The position numbers and the translations under genes were made by a program. Below the pieces are notes generated by a model. It was not told the origin of the DNA. It searched no databases and saw nothing but the letters and a program-made list of their open reading frames with translations. Source: CAYLOP01 sp964385305 (GTDB lineage Bacteria > Chloroflexota > Anaerolineae > Anaerolineales > E44-bin32). From it: 19,096 nucleotides of DNA. Shown here in pieces: positions 15,896 to 19,096 of this stretch (position 1 is its first letter; each line of letters opens with the position of its first letter). The stretch is taken from positions 1-19,096 of the forward strand of contig CAYLOP010000048.1 of assembly GCA_964385305.1 (NCBI GenBank). The letters are read 5' to 3'.

Positions 15896-17939
15896 GCGCG
15901 TAATCCACAGCACTTGTCCTTATTGCGGAGTAGGATGCCAAATCGATTTACACATACGGGATGAGATGATCTTTCGCGTCAGCGGAAGGTTTGACAATAA
16001 GGTTAATTTTGGCAATTTATGTGTAAAAGGACGATTTGGGTATGATTTCGTCCATGCTCCGGATCGATTAAATCAACCCATGATGCGAGATGGCCGGTCG
16101 GAAGCTTTGCGTCCCACCGATTGGGAATCTGCGCTTACAAGGATCTCCACAAGACTGACCGAGATACGAGAGGAGAGCGGTCCAGACAGCATCGCCATCC
16201 TCGCTTCTGCGAAGTGCACGAACGAAGAGAATTACTTGCTTCAGAAATTCGCGAGGGCAGTGATCGGTACAAATAACGTCGATCACTGTGCTCGTCTTTG
16301 ACACTCCAGTAGCGTGGCCGGTCTGGCCACAACGTTGGGCTCGGGCGCTATGACCAATTCGATCAGCGATATTGTCGAGGCGGACGTTTTGTTTGTGATC
16401 GGATCCAACACTACCGAGACACACCCCGTTCTCAGCCTGCAAATGAAGCGAGCGGTTCGCGAGCGTGGCGCCAAGTTGATCCTGGTAGACCCGCGCCGCA
16501 TTGAGCTCTCCCTATTTGCCCATATGCATCTCAGGCATCAGCCCGGCACAGATGTCGCTCTTATCAATGCGATGGCACACGTCATTCTGGCTGAGGGACT
16601 GGAAAATCGGGCCTTCATCGAGGAGCGGACGGAGAATTTCGATGCCTACCAGGAAGCTGTGCGTGATTGGACACCTGACCGTGCTGCAAGCATCTCAGGT
16701 GTCCCAGCGGAAATGATCGTTGATGCGGCTCGCCTCTATGCAAATGCCAATGCATCGATGATCTTCTGGGCAATGGGGATCACGCAGCACACAACTGGAA
16801 CGGACAATGTCAAGTCGCTCGCTAATCTGGCGATGCTTTGCGGTCACGTTGGGAGACCAGGAACGGGGTTGAACCCGCTGCGTGGTCAAAACAACGTACA
16901 GGGTGCCTGTGACATGGGCGGGCTGGTGAATGTGTATCCAGGCTATCAAAGCGTGAGCGATGAGGCGGCCCGGAAGAAATTTACCGAGGGGTGGGGTGTT
17001 CCTTTAGATAAGCTCAGTCTCAAACCGGGTTTGACGGTCACCGAGATCATGGACGCGGCGCTCGAGGGAGACGTGCGGGCGATTTACATTATGGGGGAAA
17101 ACCCCATGCTATCCGACCCGAATCTCCATCATGTTGAGCAGGCGCTGCGTGCAGTCGAATTCCTTGCGGTCCAGGACATCTTTATCAACGAGACCGCTGA
17201 GTTGGCAGATGTGGTTTTACCGGGCGTGAGTTTTGCGGAGAAGTCTGGGACGTACACGAATACGGAACGCCGGGTCCACCTTACAAAGCAAGCTCTGAAC
17301 CCACTCGGTGAGGCGCGTCAAGACTGGCAAATCATAACCGACCTGGGACGCATGATGGGCGCGGACTGGTCGTACGATAGCCAATCGATGATCTTTGGTG
17401 AAATGGCTTCCCTGACGCCACAATATGGTGGTATGTCGCACGAACGCCTAAAGGAAGGGGGCTTGCAGTGGCCATGTCCATCTCCTGACCACCCTGGCAC
17501 ACCGATCTTGCATGTGGGGAAATTCACGCGCGGCAAGGGTCTCTTTAGCCCCGCACAGTATATCGAACCGGCGGAACTACCCGATGAGACATATCCCTTT
17601 ATCTTGTCCACAGGCAGGATTCTGTTCCACTGGCATGGCGGCACGCTTTCGCGTCGGTCTCCTGGGCTGGATAGTTTGGCACCGGTTGCAGAATTGGAGA
17701 TCCATCCCGAAGATGCGGCGAGTTTGAAGCTCCATGAAGACCAGAACGTCAAGATCATCTCCCGGCGTGGAGAGGTGGTTGCCACCGTGCGCATCACGAA
17801 GCGCTCACCACCTGGTGTGGTCTTCATGACATTCCACTTTGCCGAAGCGGCAGCGAATCTCCTTACGGCAAGTCACATCGATCCGATTGCGAAGATCCCT
17901 GAGTATAAGGTTTCTGCCGTGCGTGTCGAACCGCTATAG
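15882..17939 (+). CDS. fdhA: Formate dehydrogenase catalytic subunit, selenocysteine-containing (TGA at 16299-16301)
   Basis: Read through the in-frame TGA, this is one 685-residue molybdopterin (bis-PGD) oxidoreductase that interconverts formate and CO2. An N-terminal [4Fe-4S] site uses Cys12, Cys15, Cys19 and Cys47 (CPYCGVGC and LCVKGRFG), with the conserved Lys49. The sequence DHCARL-Sec140-HSSSVAGL carries the metal ligand Sec140 and its partner His141, as in E. coli FdhF (Sec140, His141). Arg334 in LRGQNNVQGACDMG corresponds to FdhF Arg333. The C-terminal MopB domain begins near 580. Without recoding, the gene would appear as a fragment ending at 16301 and a second frame from 16314. The start ATG at 15882 has GGAGG five bases upstream and overlaps the Fe-S subunit gene. 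Formate dehydrogenase identity is supported by FdhD next door. Confidence 0.93.
16299..16338 (+). promoter_or_regulatory. Selenocysteine TGA codon and bacterial SECIS-like hairpin
   Basis: TGA is at 16299-16301. Twelve bases later, GTGGCC (16314-16319) and GGCCAC (16325-16330) form a perfect six-pair stem with the loop GGTCT, the same loop sequence as the E. coli fdhF SECIS. A lower helix of CCAGT (16306-16310) with GTTGG (16334-16338) is separated by a 3/3 internal loop. This is the spacing and shape that SelB recognises. The bulged U of the E. coli upper stem is not present. Confidence 0.85.
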
Positions 17940-17981
17940 GCGGACACCTTTCGGTGCGTTTGGCCGTATTTCGAGGATTGG

Positions 17982-18014
17982 ACCCTCCCGGAACTTCGAG
18001 ACCGGGAGGGTTTT
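17982..18014 (+). terminator. Intrinsic terminator of the formate dehydrogenase operon
   Basis: ACCCTCCCGG (17982-17991) pairs perfectly with CCGGGAGGGT (18002-18011) around a 10-nt loop and is followed directly by TTTT, 43 nt after the catalytic gene's stop. A small CACC/GGTG hairpin (17945-17956) precedes it. Confidence 0.9.
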
Positions 18015-18068
18015 ATGTCTGAGGGTAAAAAATATCTTTGCGGGCATGAATATGGGTTGTGGGGTGTA

Positions 18069-18842
18069 TTATGAGATGTCCAACTGGAGAGCTTTCAGCG
18101 TTTCAATGTGGTGCTTCGCGGTGAGGTCTAGGTGTAGTGGCGTCACCGAAATGTATCCTTCGGCGACGGCCCCGAAGTCTGTCCCCGGCTCGGCGATACC
18201 TGTAGGAGAATCCCCGCCGATCCAATAGTACGGGTTCCCGTGTGGGTCTTCACGGCGCTCGAGAGCATCACGGTAGATGCGTGAGCCCTGGCGTGTAATG
18301 ACTACACCACGCATGTCCTCGCGCGGCCTGTACGGAATATTGATGTTGAGAAACAAGGATGGAGGCAACGGGTTGTGAATCAGTTGGCGAACGATGGCGG
18401 CGGCTGCCTCTGCAGCAGGTCTGTAGTCTGATGCATCGTTGGGAATCTCTGACGCGTCGAGTGAAACAGCGACTCCGGTGAGTCCCGCTATGGAGGCCTC
18501 CATCGCGGCCATGACGGTGCCGCTGTAGGTCACATCGTGGCCGAAGTTGCCATGTGGATTGATGCCAGAAACCACGACATCGATAGGCTTGTCGACAAGA
18601 CCCAGGATGGCGAGCGCGACGCAATCGGTAGGCGCACCATCAGACGTCAGCGCAGGGGTTCCATCGGCGAGCTGCGTTTCCCACACGCGCAGCGGCCGGT
18701 GCATCGTCTTAACATGCCCTGAGGCTGACCAGTTCTTGCTGGGTGCGACCACACTGATGTCCCCAAGCGCACGCATAGCTTGGGTCAGTGCGAGCAAACC
18801 CGGGGCATTCACACCATCGTCGTTGGTAAGTAATATATGCAT
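18069..18842 (-). CDS. surE: 5'/3'-nucleotidase SurE
   Basis: SurE is a metal-dependent phosphatase that removes phosphate from nucleoside 5'- and 3'-monophosphates, linked to stationary-phase survival. The 257-residue product starts with the diagnostic MHILLTNDDG and has the full metal site: Asp8, Asp9, Ser39 and Asn95, the same positions as in Thermotoga maritima SurE. The VSGINPHGNFGHDVTYSGTV segment (91-110) is nearly canonical. The length is typical of the family and there is no signal peptide. AGGAGG lies eight bases before the ATG. The gene converges on the formate dehydrogenase operon, and the operon terminator lies between them. No functional link between the two is evident. Confidence 0.95.
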   Translation of the reverse strand: MHILLTNDDGVNAPGLLALTQAMRALGDISVVAPSKNWSASGHVKTMHRPLRVWETQLADGTPALTSDGAPTDCVALAILGLVDKPIDVVVSGINPHGNFGHDVTYSGTVMAAMEASIAGLTGVAVSLDASEIPNDASDYRPAAEAAAAIVRQLIHNPLPPSLFLNINIPYRPREDMRGVVITRQGSRIYRDALERREDPHGNPYYWIGGDSPTGIAEPGTDFGAVAEGYISVTPLHLDLTAKHHIETLKALQLDIS

Positions 18843-18865
18843 TCAGCCTTCCTCCTGAGCGTTTG

Positions 18866-18895
18866 ATTCTACACCATGTAAGGCACCCTTGTCTT
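18866..18895 (-). promoter_or_regulatory. Weak candidate promoter for surE
   Basis: On the minus strand AAGACA (18895-18890) and TAGAAT (18871-18866) are 18 bp apart, each roughly matching consensus. They would give a leader of about 16 nt that just includes the Shine-Dalgarno. The match is modest and could be chance. Confidence 0.25.
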
Positions 18896-19096
18896 TTCGA
18901 CATAACATTCTAGCCAATCACTTGCCACCAAACAGCAGACGACGTGCACTCCTTGACCCAATGTCAAAGTCCCCCTGTTCGAGATCTTGGTGGAGGCATG
19001 TTGTTTTCTGTCTGTTTATTTTGCCAGGAGATCTTTTATGGTGTCCAACGGCCCATGAAATATGAATAGCAGTCCACGGCTCATAGGAAGTTAGTG
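18896..19096. other. Non-coding end of window
   Basis: I see no gene, tRNA or convincing terminator here. The only local structure is a perfect inverted repeat, TTGAC-CCAAT-GTCAA (18953-18967), about 110 bp upstream of surE. It could be an operator half-site pair, but five-base arms also arise by chance. Confidence 0.3.

Noticed and set aside
16299..16301. Reading the TGA as a true stop, making the formate dehydrogenase a pseudogene
   Set aside because: Its position at the Sec site, the same frame continuing for 545 codons and the SECIS-like hairpin all favour recoding.

Overview
The window looks like chromosomal DNA of an anaerobic or facultative Chloroflexota bacterium, probably Anaerolineae-like. 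This is an inference from gene style, not from a marker gene. The signs are a membrane Ser/Thr kinase with an external PD40/TolB-type propeller, lipoproteins with Pro/Thr-rich stalks, a class A PBP with C-terminal Ig-like modules, a DUF1786 protein and a selenocysteine formate dehydrogenase. No rRNA, tRNA, CRISPR array, phage or transposase gene was seen.

Layout. 1-1394 (minus): a lipoprotein with a jelly-roll domain, preceded by a frameshifted, truncated paralogue. 1519-2487 (plus): an aldo/keto reductase, convergent with a patatin-like phospholipase (2541-3524, minus) and a HisJ-type PHP phosphatase (3619-4440, minus). 4585-7515 (plus): a 976-residue class A penicillin-binding protein whose two active sites have both lost key residues. 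7667-8707 (minus): a lipoprotein of unknown function. 8708-9066: non-coding, with two strong hairpins. 9067-10203 (minus): a DUF1786/ASKHA-like protein. 10331-12358 (minus): the Ser/Thr kinase. 12502-17939 (plus): a four-gene formate dehydrogenase operon. 18069-18842 (minus): SurE. 18843-19096: no gene seen.

The best-supported system is the formate dehydrogenase operon. A NuoE-NuoF fusion (NADH/FMN/Fe-S module) is followed by FdhD (sulfurtransferase that matures the enzyme), an iron-sulfur subunit with one [2Fe-2S] and two [4Fe-4S] sites, and the molybdenum or tungsten bis-PGD catalytic subunit. The catalytic gene has an in-frame TGA at 16299-16301, exactly where the family has selenocysteine or cysteine. 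A hairpin with a GGTCT loop starts 12 nt after it, as in bacterial SECIS elements. A naive reading splits this gene in two. Together the subunits would pass electrons from formate through Fe-S clusters to FMN and NAD+, or in reverse. The operon ends at a textbook intrinsic terminator (17982-18014). The divergent kinase gene shares its upstream region, and its predicted promoter would give a leaderless mRNA.

The most unusual protein is the PBP: the scaffold is intact and the frame open, but both glycosyltransferase glutamates and the transpeptidase SxxK lysine are replaced. This suggests a pseudoenzyme.
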